64,000 bases of DNA from positions 186,001 through 250,000 of the forward strand of contig NZ_PSNW01000005.1 in NCBI RefSeq assembly GCF_002930645.1, written 5' to 3'. Origin of the DNA: Solimonas fluminis (GTDB lineage Bacteria; Pseudomonadota; Gammaproteobacteria; Nevskiales; Nevskiaceae). The notes beneath the pieces were generated by a model. That model was not told where the DNA came from and searched no databases. It saw nothing but the letters and a program-made list of their open reading frames with translations. Shown here piece after piece: positions 46,124 through 54,279 of the stretch; within the stretch, counting starts at the first letter, position 1, and each line of letters starts with the position of its first letter. Position numbers and translations under genes: made by a program.

Positions 46124-46885
46124 ATGCCGAAGTCGAGCAGCCTGGCCGATGGCGCCAAGACCTACTACCGCCCGATCGAGGCGGCAATCCGCTGGAGCGG
46201 ATTGCTGCGCTTCGAGCGGCGCATCCTGGCGACCTTGGGACAGCGGCCTCTGCCGGAGGCAACGGAGTTTCCGCGCTGGCCGATGCTGCGGTTGAACGCC
46301 GAAAGAATCTTCGATGCGCTGGCTCACGGCGAGATGCCGTATGGCAAGGAGGGCTTGGGGCGGGACACGCAAGGCCTGGCGATGGACGACTCGTCGCTGA
46401 CGGTGCGGCACGTCGATCTGAAAGCCTGGATGGCGCACTACTACCCCGGCGAGAAACCGGCGTTTCTGTTCGATGAGATCGAGCGTGCGCTTCACCCGGC
46501 GATCAGCCTGGACACAGTGGGCGCATTGCTGGTCGAGCGGGAAGCGATCAAGGCGCGGCTGGCGGAACACTTGGGCGTGCACGAGACGCTGCGCGCCGAG
46601 CATGAGGCGCTGCTCAGAACGCACGCCGCCTGCGCGGCCGACGCGGAGCGTGCGAACACGCCGGGGCCGCGCAGCGAATCGACCTACCTGAACATCGTTG
46701 GCGGGTTACTGACGCTGCTGCTGGGCAAGTCGCCCAGCGGCATGCCGTATTCCAGCTTCCTGACGCAGGAGGCCATCATCAGCGCGATGGTGGCGCACCA
46801 CGGCAACGCGATGGGCATCACCGAGCGCACCCTGCAGGCCAAGTTCGCACTGGCTCGGCGCAATTTGCAGAGCACAACTTCCTGA
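46124..46885 (+). CDS. Conserved ICE hypothetical protein upstream of alpA
   Basis: 253 residues, soluble, no recognisable domain. It contains helical regions (ESTYLNIVGGLLTLLLGKSPSG, LDTVGALLVEREAIKARLAEHLG) and a C-terminal HHGNAMGITERTLQAKFALAR that looks like a small helix-turn-helix. ATG 46124 is used because GGAGG lies 8 bases upstream. Homologous genes with this position are common in ICEs of the family. A regulatory or DNA-binding role is only a guess. Confidence 0.65.
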   Translation: MPKSSSLADGAKTYYRPIEAAIRWSGLLRFERRILATLGQRPLPEATEFPRWPMLRLNAERIFDALAHGEMPYGKEGLGRDTQGLAMDDSSLTVRHVDLKAWMAHYYPGEKPAFLFDEIERALHPAISLDTVGALLVEREAIKARLAEHLGVHETLRAEHEALLRTHAACAADAERANTPGPRSESTYLNIVGGLLTLLLGKSPSGMPYSSFLTQEAIISAMVAHHGNAMGITERTLQAKFALARRNLQSTTS

Positions 46886-47003
46886 GCGATGCCAGACCGT
46901 ATCTGCGGTCGCGAATACCGCATTTGCGGTGTCTTTCTTCAACGCGGCGTTCTTAATTCGAGTCACGCCAATCAGCGCCACTGAGCGTTAAGGAGTGACC
47001 CTC

Positions 47004-47222
47004 ATGTCTTCGCAGACCGCCGCCACGGCAGCACCGACCGAACACCGCATCCTGCGCCGCGCCGAGGTCGAAGCCAAGACCGGCTTCAAGCGCGCGCACA
47101 TCTACAGCCTGATGAAGGAAGGCAAGTTCCCCAAGGCGCTGCGCCTGGGCGTGCGCGCGGTGGGCTGGGACTCGGTGGAGATCGAACAGTGGATCGCCGA
47201 TCGCCTCAAAGAACGCGCCTGA
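47004..47222 (+). CDS. alpA: AlpA-family transcriptional regulator
   Basis: A 72-residue excisionase/AlpA-type DNA-binding protein. RAEVEAKTGFKRAHIYSLMKEGKFPKALRLGVRAVGWDSVEIEQWI is the MerR-like HTH and wing. ATG 47004 has AAGGAG 8 bases upstream. In related ICEs, AlpA controls the transfer genes or integrase and starts the parA-parB transcript. It is 40 bases ahead of parA, in the same operon. Confidence 0.9.
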   Translation: MSSQTAATAAPTEHRILRRAEVEAKTGFKRAHIYSLMKEGKFPKALRLGVRAVGWDSVEIEQWIADRLKERA

Positions 47223-47262
47223 CGCTTCTTCTCGGTTCATGCCATTCGACGAGGAGAAGCTC

Positions 47263-48129
47263 ATGCAGGTGGTGTCCATCATTTCGACCAAGGGCGGCGT
47301 GGGCAAAACCACGACGGCAGCCAACCTGGGCGGCTTCATCGCCGATGCCGGGCTGCGCGTGCTGCTGCTGGATCTGGACGTGCAGCCCACGCTGTCGAGC
47401 TACTTCACGCTGGACGTGCGCGCGCCCGGCGGCATCTACGAGATGCTGGCCTTCAACGAGCGGCGCATCGAGCAACTGGTGTCGCGCACCGCGATCGCGG
47501 GCCTGGACCTGGTGCTCTCCAACGACGACCGCGGCGAGCTGAACACGCTACTGCTGCACGCACCGGATGGGCGCCTGCGACTGCGCCATTTGCTGCCCGT
47601 CTTCCGCACGCACTATGACTTGCTGCTGATCGACACCCAGGGCGCGCGCAGCGTGCTGCTGGAGATGGCGGTGCTGGCGTCCGACCTGGCGCTGTCGCCG
47701 GTGACGCCGGAGATCCTCGCGGCGCGCGAGCTGCGGCGCGGCACGCTGCAACTGATCGAGGACATCGCGCCGTATCGGCACCTGGGCATCGAGCCACCGC
47801 CGCTGCGCCTGCTCATCAACCGCGTGCATCCGGTGTCGTCGAACGCGCGGCTGGTCCAGCAGGCGCTGCGACAGGTGTTCCAGGAACAGGCCGGCGTGCA
47901 GGTGCTGGACACCAACGTGCCGGCCATCGAAGCCTATCCGCGCGCTGCGACACGAGGATTGCCGGTGCACCGGGTGGAGTACCGGCGGCCGGCTGGGCGC
48001 ACGGCGCCCGCGGCGCTGGACACCATGCGCACGCTGGCCGGCGAGCTGTTCCCCGCGTGGCGGGAGCGCTTCGCGCTGGTCACCGGCCGGGCCGATGCGG
48101 GAGGGGCCAGCCATGGCGAGCGCACATGA
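47263..48129 (+). CDS. parA: ParA-family partition ATPase
   Basis: A 288-residue deviant-Walker P-loop ATPase that positions DNA with ParB. STKGGVGKTTTAANLGG is the Walker A motif with signature Lys, LLLDLDVQPTLSSYF is A', and DLLLIDTQGARS is Walker B. A variable C-terminus ends EERFALVTG-like. ATG 47263 has GAGGAG 6 bases upstream; an ATG at 47239 is possible. The 3' end overlaps the HicA-like gene by 17 bases. It stabilises the excised ICE during growth (family knowledge). Confidence 0.93.
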   Translation: MQVVSIISTKGGVGKTTTAANLGGFIADAGLRVLLLDLDVQPTLSSYFTLDVRAPGGIYEMLAFNERRIEQLVSRTAIAGLDLVLSNDDRGELNTLLLHAPDGRLRLRHLLPVFRTHYDLLLIDTQGARSVLLEMAVLASDLALSPVTPEILAARELRRGTLQLIEDIAPYRHLGIEPPPLRLLINRVHPVSSNARLVQQALRQVFQEQAGVQVLDTNVPAIEAYPRAATRGLPVHRVEYRRPAGRTAPAALDTMRTLAGELFPAWRERFALVTGRADAGGASHGERT

Positions 48130-48349
48130 ACTGGCGCGCGGCCGTGAACGGCTGCGCGCGCTGATCGAGTTCGCGCTGGGCGAAGGCTGGCGCGTGGTGC
48201 GCACGTCCGGCGGGCACCTGAAATTCACGAAACCAGGCTGCGCGTCGATCTACACCAGTTCGACTGCGAGCGACCACCGTGCCGACCGCAATGCCCGCGC
48301 GCAACTTCGCCGCGCCGACCGGCAGGCGCAGGAGAACGGCCGTGGCTGA
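48113..48349 (+). CDS. HicA-like small protein between parA and parB
   Basis: A 78-residue protein. The segment LIEFALGEGWRVVRTSGGHLKFTKPGCASIYTSSTASDH has the dsRBD-like layout of HicA mRNA interferases, including the conserved SGGH catalytic His. There is no HicB antitoxin gene next to it. It overlaps parA by 17 bases and the parB start by 8 bases, so it is translationally coupled to both. It may be a toxin whose antidote is elsewhere, or a repurposed RNA-binding member. Confidence 0.65.
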   Translation: MASAHELARGRERLRALIEFALGEGWRVVRTSGGHLKFTKPGCASIYTSSTASDHRADRNARAQLRRADRQAQENGRG

Positions 48350-49991
48350 GCTGACGCCGCAGGACATGGCTGCCAAGCTGCTGGCCACCGGCTTCGAGCG
48401 CAGCGGCCCTTCGGCCGCGACCTTGAGCGACCCCATCGCCGACACGCCGATGGTGGTGACGCTGGACCAGTTGCGGCCCTACGACCACGACCCGCGCGTG
48501 ACGCGCAACCCGGCCTATGCGGAGATCAAGGCGTCCATCCGCGAACGCGGGCTGGACGCGCCCCCCGCGATCACGCGCAGGCCGGGCGAGGCGCACTACA
48601 TCATTCGCAACGGCGGCAACACGCGGCTGGCGATCCTGCGCGAGTTGTGGAGCGAGACCAAGGAGGAACGCTTCTTCCGCATTGCGTGCCTGTTCCGCCC
48701 GTGGCCGGCGCGCGGCGAAATCGTGGCGCTGACCGGGCATCTGGCCGAGAACGAGCTGCGCGGCGGGCTGACCTTCATCGAGCGGGCCTTGGGCATCGAG
48801 AAGGCGCGCGAGTTCTACGAGCAGGAAAGCGGCCAGGCGCTGTCGCAGAGCGAACTCGCGCGGCGGCTGACTGCCGACGGCTATCCGGTGCCGCAGTCAC
48901 ACATCAGCCGCATGAACGATGCGGTGCGCTATCTGCTGCCGGCGATCCCGACGCTGTTGTACGGCGGTTTGGGCCGGCATCAGGTGGACCGGCTCGCGGT
49001 GCTGCGCAAGGCGTGCGAGCGCACCTGGGAGCGGCGTGCGCTGGGCCGCACCGTGGCCGTGGACTTCGCCACCTTGTTTCAGGACGTACTGACGCAGTTC
49101 GACACACAGCCGGACGACTTCTCGCCGCAGCGGGTGCAGGACGAGCTGGTGGGCCAGATGGCCGAGCTGCTGGAAGCGGACTACGACACGCTGGCGCTGG
49201 AGATCAACGACAGCGAAAGCCGCCAGCGTGCGCTGACCAGCGAACCAGCGGTGCCGACGCCACCGGCAGCGCCTGTCGTGCCTGCTGCTCCTCCCCCGCA
49301 GGTCTCCGCGCCTCAGCAGCCACCCGCCTCGTCTGTGCCGCGCGACGCCACGCCTCCGGCGCCAGCAGCGACACCGTCTGCATCGCCCGGAGCGCCGGAG
49401 GAACAGCACGGGCAACACGACGAGCGCCTGCAAGGGCACATCGTGACACCGGCACCGACCACCGAGCGCCTGCAGTCCATCCAACGGATGGTCGCGGACC
49501 AGCTCGGCGACAAGCTGCCCGACTTCGAGGCCGATGCGTTGCGTGCGATCCCCGTGCAGGTCGGCGGGCTCTATCCCATCTCGGATGTCTGGTACATCGA
49601 GCCGGGCCTGGACGTGCCGGATCGCCTGCGCGTGCATATCTCGCAGTTCGCTCGCGAGATCGCGGGGGAAGCGGCGGTGGGCGACCACATCGAAGCCAGC
49701 GATGGCGGCATCGGCTTCGTCTGCGTGACGCCGGCCGTGGGCCAGGCGAAGGCGCTCCCGGCGTTCGCGCGTGCGATGCTGACCCTGCTGCACGCGCTGA
49801 GCACCGCGCCGGCACCCGCGACCGGGCTGGACAGCGCGCGGCTGGCCGATGACCTTGGGCCGCTGCTGCATGGTCACGGCGGCTTGGTCACGCGCCTGAG
49901 CGATGCCGGGCTGGTAAAGCTGTTCCGTCTGCTGCGCCTGGCGCGTCGGCTGCTGGATCTGGAAGCCGGCGTAGCGAGCCAGGATTCCTGA
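48342..49991 (+). CDS. parB: ICE-type ParB-family protein
   Basis: 549 residues. The ParB N-terminal nuclease-like domain (about 40-130) has VTLDQLRPYDHDPRVTRNPAYAEIKASI and HYIIRNGGNTRLAILRELW. An HTH region follows (QALSQSELARRLTADGYPVPQSHISRMN, about 170-200). A long Pro/Ala linker (about 305-375) precedes a C-terminal dimer/accessory domain specific to ICE ParBs (TIGR03764 class). GTG 48342 is chosen because AGGAG is 7 bases upstream; upstream ATGs lie inside the HicA-like gene. It partners ParA. It is larger than chromosomal ParB (about 300 aa). Confidence 0.9.
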   Translation: MAELTPQDMAAKLLATGFERSGPSAATLSDPIADTPMVVTLDQLRPYDHDPRVTRNPAYAEIKASIRERGLDAPPAITRRPGEAHYIIRNGGNTRLAILRELWSETKEERFFRIACLFRPWPARGEIVALTGHLAENELRGGLTFIERALGIEKAREFYEQESGQALSQSELARRLTADGYPVPQSHISRMNDAVRYLLPAIPTLLYGGLGRHQVDRLAVLRKACERTWERRALGRTVAVDFATLFQDVLTQFDTQPDDFSPQRVQDELVGQMAELLEADYDTLALEINDSESRQRALTSEPAVPTPPAAPVVPAAPPPQVSAPQQPPASSVPRDATPPAPAATPSASPGAPEEQHGQHDERLQGHIVTPAPTTERLQSIQRMVADQLGDKLPDFEADALRAIPVQVGGLYPISDVWYIEPGLDVPDRLRVHISQFAREIAGEAAVGDHIEASDGGIGFVCVTPAVGQAKALPAFARAMLTLLHALSTAPAPATGLDSARLADDLGPLLHGHGGLVTRLSDAGLVKLFRLLRLARRLLDLEAGVASQDS

Positions 49992-50008
49992 GCGCAGGAG
50001 GCTCCCGT

Positions 50009-50569
50009 ATGTCGGCACCGCACCCGCTCAACCAGGCCGTGATCGCCCAGGCCCTGCATGACCTGCGCAACGGCCAGTTGCGCCGCTGCAAGGCCATGGG
50101 CTTCGGTGAGGAGGAGCTGGATGCGCTGAAGCACCCAGAACTCGTGAGCATGCTGGTGAATGCCACGGTGTCGTGGTGTTCGGTGTCGGTGAACCGGGAA
50201 GTGTTGAAGCGGCTGCTGAGCCAGGTGCACGACGTGGAGCGGGAGATCGCCACGGTGGACCGCATGCTGCGCCTGGGGGCGAGCACGGAGATGGTCAGCA
50301 AGTTCTACGGCCTCACGCATCAGGAAGTGGCGCTGCGCCGCGACATCCTCGGGCTGCCCAAGCGTAAGGGTCGGCATCCGGTGCTCGACGAGGCGCAGGA
50401 CGTGGCCCTGTGGGAACGCTGGAAGGCCGGCATCACGGAGCGGCACATCGCACTGAACGACGACATGGCGATGCTGGCGCTGACCATGGACCTGGCCGAG
50501 GCCATGACCCTGCCCATGTCGGTGATCTGGTCGGCGATACGGAACTGGGTCGACCAGGGGCTGGTGTAG
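50009..50569 (+). CDS. DUF2857-domain ICE protein
   Basis: 186 residues. DUF2857 family, found almost only in ICEs next to parB. There are two helical segments and a central HTH-like region (DREIATVDRMLRLGASTEMVSKFYGLTHQEVALRRDILGL, about 75-112), suggesting DNA binding or a sigma-like fold. FlhC-like activators of ICE transfer genes in ICEclc (BisC) are DUF2857 proteins, so an activator role is possible (family knowledge, not shown here). 17 bases after parB. Confidence 0.88.
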   Translation: MSAPHPLNQAVIAQALHDLRNGQLRRCKAMGFGEEELDALKHPELVSMLVNATVSWCSVSVNREVLKRLLSQVHDVEREIATVDRMLRLGASTEMVSKFYGLTHQEVALRRDILGLPKRKGRHPVLDEAQDVALWERWKAGITERHIALNDDMAMLALTMDLAEAMTLPMSVIWSAIRNWVDQGLV

Positions 50570-50572
50570 GTC

Positions 50573-51766
50573 ATGACGACGGGCGACGCTCCACGGCGTG
50601 ATGGCCCGGTTGCGCTGTCGGCGTTGTTCGACGAGGCGCTGCGGCACCTTGAGCCGAAGGAACCGGCGCAGGGCACGGCGCCGAGCCAGGACGGCTTTCT
50701 CTACAGCGGCAACCGGCACGAGAGCGTGCCGCGCGCGTTGTTCTTCGACCGGCGCCTGACGCCGCTGGAGCGCAATGCCTGGCAGGTGTTCCGCCTGCAG
50801 CTCAACGACGACGGCGTGACCGCCTTTCCCACCTACGACCAGCTCCGCCCATATCTGGCGTCCATGCCCTGTGCGGCGCAAGCCTCGCACGAGACCGTGG
50901 CGCGCGCCTTGACGCTGCTGCGGCTGACGCGCTGGCTCAGCCTGGTGCGGCGGCGGCGCGATCCCAAGACCGGCCGTATCCAAGGCAACCTCTACGTGCT
51001 GCACGACGAACCGCTGTCACCCTTCGAGGCGATGCAGCTCGACCCGGACTACCTGGGCCTGGTGAGCCAGGCGCTCACGCACGCGGCGAAGGCGGTGCAG
51101 GTCGTGGGCATGAACACGCTGCGGGAGATCGCCGAAGACCCGCTGCTCAGCGGGCGCACGCTGCCGACCCGTCTGCAAGTGCTGGCGCAGCGCATGGCGC
51201 GGCATGGCTGGACGACGCCAGGTTATCCACAGGAGGGTGCGGACCACGAATCCGAAGAAGGCCAGGAAGCCCTTCTTCGGAATGCTGCGCGCCCGTCTTC
51301 GGAATCCGAAGCAGGACCGAAACCCGCGCCGGACGGCTCTCTTTGGATTCCGAAGGAGGACCGTACAGTACGTAATGATCGTATAAATGAAGTACGTACA
51401 GTACCGCGCGCGAGGGCCTTGCAGAACCTGCGGCTGCCCGAGCGTTTCCTGCGCTTGAAGGACGAGCAGCAGGCCGGCGCGCTGGTGGCGCTGCAGCAGG
51501 TGGACGAGGCGCAGAGGCAGGCCGTTCTCGACGAGTGGGCGGCACGCTGCCACAACAGCGCGGTACGCAACCCGGCCGGCTACCTGTTTGGCATCATCCA
51601 GAAGGCGATCCGCGGGGAGTTCAAGGCCTGGGCCGGAGAAAGTGCATCGACGCCGCCAGCGCCCCCGTCACCTGCGCCCTCGTCACCGCCAGCATCCCGT
51701 GCGGCTGATCCCGAGGTGGCACGTGCCTACCTGGCTCAGCTCCGAGAAGCCTTGCGTGATCGCTGA
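50573..51766 (+). CDS. STY4528-type pathogenicity-island replication protein
   Basis: 397 residues. The N-terminal part carries the family segment (about 40-150: RALFFDRRLTPLERNAWQVFRLQLNDDGVTAFPTYDQLRPYL), a winged-helix initiator-like fold. It then has a variable linker (about 220-285) and a C-terminal helical region (LPERFLRLKDEQQAGALVALQQVDEAQRQAVLDEWAAR...GYLFGIIQKAIRGEF). STY4528 proteins are considered replication or stability factors of SPI-7-like ICEs. The DNA encoding the linker is packed with inverted and direct repeats (51250-51410), reported separately. 4 bases after DUF2857. Confidence 0.85.
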   Translation: MTTGDAPRRDGPVALSALFDEALRHLEPKEPAQGTAPSQDGFLYSGNRHESVPRALFFDRRLTPLERNAWQVFRLQLNDDGVTAFPTYDQLRPYLASMPCAAQASHETVARALTLLRLTRWLSLVRRRRDPKTGRIQGNLYVLHDEPLSPFEAMQLDPDYLGLVSQALTHAAKAVQVVGMNTLREIAEDPLLSGRTLPTRLQVLAQRMARHGWTTPGYPQEGADHESEEGQEALLRNAARPSSESEAGPKPAPDGSLWIPKEDRTVRNDRINEVRTVPRARALQNLRLPERFLRLKDEQQAGALVALQQVDEAQRQAVLDEWAARCHNSAVRNPAGYLFGIIQKAIRGEFKAWAGESASTPPAPPSPAPSSPPASRAADPEVARAYLAQLREALRDR

Positions 51767-51772
51767 TGTTGA

Positions 51773-51789
51773 CTATCCCCAGGGGATAG
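51773..51789. promoter_or_regulatory. 17-bp palindrome, copy 1
   Basis: CTATCCCCAGGGGATAG is a perfect 8-bp inverted repeat around a central A. It lies 108 bases before the LOTUS gene, just after the STY4528-type gene. It recurs at 52808 and (one mismatch) at 54727, always ahead of a new transcription unit: a probable operator. Confidence 0.8.
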
Positions 51790-51896
51790 CTGGAACAAAC
51801 ACCCTTCCGCCGTGCTCGATTGCTGCCCGCCGAACGACAGGCGAAACTGTCGCCTGTGAATCAAACGAGGACAGCCACGCACGAGCCCGGCCAACG

Positions 51897-52757
51897 ATGG
51901 ATATGACGACTTTCCCCGTCACAAACGCACTGCAACCACTACAGCCAGACGTTCAGCGCTTGCTGGGCAGATGCCTGTTGCGCCTTCAACAATACGAGCG
52001 CCTCATGAAAGCCATCGTGGCCCACCACGAGATTTCAGGCCCGGCGCATTCGCTGGAGGCCATTCGCGCAGCGCGGATTGAAGATGCCGCGACCAAGACC
52101 CTGGGCACGTTGATCGGACAACTGTTTGGTTCGTATGTCGTCACCGATGGAAATGGCGGCGAGGAACGCGACGACGATCTTCCCGGCGACGTGATCTCCT
52201 TTCGCACGCGCGTGCAATTGAGCCTGTCTGCGCAGGACTACGCCAAGACCCAGGCCGACCTCAAAGACCTGGTATCGCTGCGCAACACACTGGTGCACCA
52301 CTTCATCGACCAGCACGATCTATGGACCGTGGACGGGTGCCGCGCTGCACAGGACGAACTCGGTTCCGCCTACACGCGCATCGATCAGCACTTCGAGCAG
52401 TTGCGCGGCTGGGCCGAGCACATGGATCAGGCGCGGCGCCTGGCAGCGGAATTCGTCCACTCGGATGTGTTCCACGACCTGGTGGTCAATGGCATCGCGC
52501 CGGACGGCACGGTGGACTGGCCGGCCGCCGGCATCGTTCGTGCGCTACGCGAGGCCGCCGCGCAGTTGGCCGTCGAGGGCTGGACACCGATCGCCGCCGC
52601 TGGCCGCTGGATCGCGGACCGGCATCCCGAGCAGCTTCCAGCCAATTACGGCTGCAGCAGTTGGCGGCAGGTGGTGCACGAGTGCCGCCTGTTCGAGCTT
52701 CGCTACCGTGAGGTGGAGGGGCAACGGGCCGCTTGGTACAGACCTCGCGAGGCGTAG
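51897..52757 (+). CDS. OST-HTH/LOTUS-domain protein
   Basis: 286 residues. The N-terminal half is mainly helical (LGRCLLRLQQYERLMKAIVAHHE; DLVSLRNTLVHHFIDQHD, HEPN-like in its RNTLVHHF, compare RxxxxH of HEPN nucleases). The C-terminal segment (about 225-280) is a LOTUS/OST-HTH winged helix: WTPIAAAGRWIADRHPEQLP and YGCSSWRQVVHECRLFELRY. LOTUS domains bind RNA (G-rich or structured). It stands between two palindrome sites as its own transcription unit, with weak GC shift. Function in the ICE is unknown. Confidence 0.75.
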   Translation: MDMTTFPVTNALQPLQPDVQRLLGRCLLRLQQYERLMKAIVAHHEISGPAHSLEAIRAARIEDAATKTLGTLIGQLFGSYVVTDGNGGEERDDDLPGDVISFRTRVQLSLSAQDYAKTQADLKDLVSLRNTLVHHFIDQHDLWTVDGCRAAQDELGSAYTRIDQHFEQLRGWAEHMDQARRLAAEFVHSDVFHDLVVNGIAPDGTVDWPAAGIVRALREAAAQLAVEGWTPIAAAGRWIADRHPEQLPANYGCSSWRQVVHECRLFELRYREVEGQRAAWYRPREA

Positions 52758-52807
52758 CCCCGCAACGCGGTCTCACCTCCGCGCGAGCCGCGAACAAGTC
52801 CGCCGAG

Positions 52808-52824
52808 CTATCCCCAGGGGATAG
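52808..52824. promoter_or_regulatory. 17-bp palindrome, copy 2
   Basis: Identical to copy 1 (CTATCCCCAGGGGATAG). With flanking G and C it makes a 19-bp perfect dyad (52807-52825). It lies 122 bases before the TIGR03761 gene. The bases after it (CCGGCACACACAGCCTTCCG) resemble those after copy 1 (CTGGAACAAACACCCTTCCG), so a longer module of about 40 bp is conserved. Confidence 0.8.
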
Positions 52825-52945
52825 CCGGCACACACAGCCTTCCGTGCGGAACAAACCGGGCGCGCATGGGCTGCGGTTTGTTGACTGACAGCCTTCCGGC
52901 CGATGCCGATACTGGCGACTCGCCCCTTCACCGCGAGTCGCTCTC

Positions 52946-53734
52946 ATGGCCAACGAACGCACAGAACCCCTGCAACTGAATCTCGGATCGCTGCGCAGCG
53001 CGATGTCGCTGACGCTGCACACGCACCACGCTTCGCGCATCTGGCACGGCCGTGCGCCGACCGAGGGGCGCCCCGGCATCATCGGTCTCAACGGCTTCAT
53101 CGGCGCCATGAACAAGATGAAGCGCGGCGCCGAGCAGGACGACCCGTACTCGGACTCGTGGATGTTGCGGATCGAGGACAAGCTCGCCGACACCAAGACC
53201 CGTCTGCAGACCCTGCGCGAACAGGTGGATCAGGCCTTGGCCGACGTGCCAGCGGCGCTGTCCCTGGGCGAGAACATGAACGTGCAGCCGGTGAAGCTGC
53301 CGCTGTTCGTGAACGCCCAGCTCGGTTTCATGGCGGTGTATCTGCTGGCCGACTACGACGACCTGGCACGCAAGCTCATCCTGGCGCACCACACGGCGCT
53401 GATCGACCGCAGCACCTTGGAGCGCTGGCTCAATGATGGTGCGCACGCGCTGCGCAGCCTGTTCTCGCTGGCCCAGCAGTACCGCTACTCGGGCACGACG
53501 CGCGACGACTTCGCGGCGAAGAACGCGGCGGCGCGAGCGGCGCTGGAGAAGTTCGGCGAGTTGCCGCAGGACGTGCTGGAAGGCACGCGCCGCTCGCGCT
53601 TCGCGCCACCCATCGCGCGGCGGTCGAACAAGCCCGGCACGCCGCCTGCTGCGCCTGCCATCGTGCCCGATGCGCAGGCTCCCACGGGTGGCGCAGCCGA
53701 TGGTGCCGCGGGCGATGAGGGTGCTGGCGCATGA
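52946..53734 (+). CDS. ICE protein of the TIGR03761 (PFL_4669) family
   Basis: 262 residues. TIGR03761 family. It begins PLQLNLGSLRSAMSLTLHTHHASRIWHGR, with the family motif GIIGLNGFIGAMNKMKRGAEQDDPYSD, a long helical region (about 85-180), and a Pro/Ala-rich tail (about 225-262). The function is unknown; it is invariably next to DUF3158, ssb and topB, suggesting involvement in ICE DNA processing. It overlaps the next gene by 4 bases (ATGA). Confidence 0.92.
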   Translation: MANERTEPLQLNLGSLRSAMSLTLHTHHASRIWHGRAPTEGRPGIIGLNGFIGAMNKMKRGAEQDDPYSDSWMLRIEDKLADTKTRLQTLREQVDQALADVPAALSLGENMNVQPVKLPLFVNAQLGFMAVYLLADYDDLARKLILAHHTALIDRSTLERWLNDGAHALRSLFSLAQQYRYSGTTRDDFAAKNAAARAALEKFGELPQDVLEGTRRSRFAPPIARRSNKPGTPPAAPAIVPDAQAPTGGAADGAAGDEGAGA

Positions 53735-54279
53735 CAGCATCGCCCCCTATCAGCCACTCCACGCGCTTCGTGGCGCTGGAACAGGCGGACTTCCAGCGGC
53801 TGGAACACGCAGGCTACCTAAAAGGCCTTTTACAGCCTTTTAAGGGTAAGGGGAGTCTGGAGACCTGGGCCAGCCAGTGCGCAGCGCTGCGCGACGACGT
53901 GATTGGCCTGGCGCAGCGGCGCGTGCTGCCCCAGGCGCGCGCCTATCCATTCAGTCTGCTCGACGTGCAACTGGCCCAGCAGGCCACTGGCGCAGGGACG
54001 ACCTTCCTGCGCTGGCGCAACCTCGACCGTTCCTCCATGGGCGTGGCGTTGTGGGAGGCCCTGCTGGCCAACCCCGCGACGCCGGCCTCGCTGATCGACG
54101 ATCTGTACGCGATCGAACTGCAGCGCATCGTGCTGAACATGCAGATCAGCCTGACCCACAGCATCGCCCGCCAAGCCCTGGAATGCGCCAACAAGGCCGC
54201 GCAGGCCGAAGCGGCTTACCTGCGGCGCGTCCACGGGCATACCGCATCCGTTCCACCCACCACCAAGGAGTCTCCATGA
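53731..54279 (+). CDS. DUF3158-family ICE protein
   Basis: 182 residues, mostly helical. VALEQADFQRLEHAGYLKGLLQPFKGKGSLETWASQCAALRDDVIGLAQRRVLPQARAYPFSLLDVQL is diagnostic. Three more helices follow, with no known catalytic residues. It overlaps both the TIGR03761 gene and ssb by 4 bases. In the same operon as TIGR03761, ssb; part of the ICE replication/processing module. Confidence 0.88.
   Translation: MTASPPISHSTRFVALEQADFQRLEHAGYLKGLLQPFKGKGSLETWASQCAALRDDVIGLAQRRVLPQARAYPFSLLDVQLAQQATGAGTTFLRWRNLDRSSMGVALWEALLANPATPASLIDDLYAIELQRIVLNMQISLTHSIARQALECANKAAQAEAAYLRRVHGHTASVPPTTKESP

Noticed and set aside
45602-46624. A 340-codon minus-strand frame
   Set aside because: It runs antisense through the conserved ICE gene at 46124 and has a shadow-like composition. 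Only its last few codons (VWRFDQNGIGQPA) look protein-like, which is not enough to call a gene.
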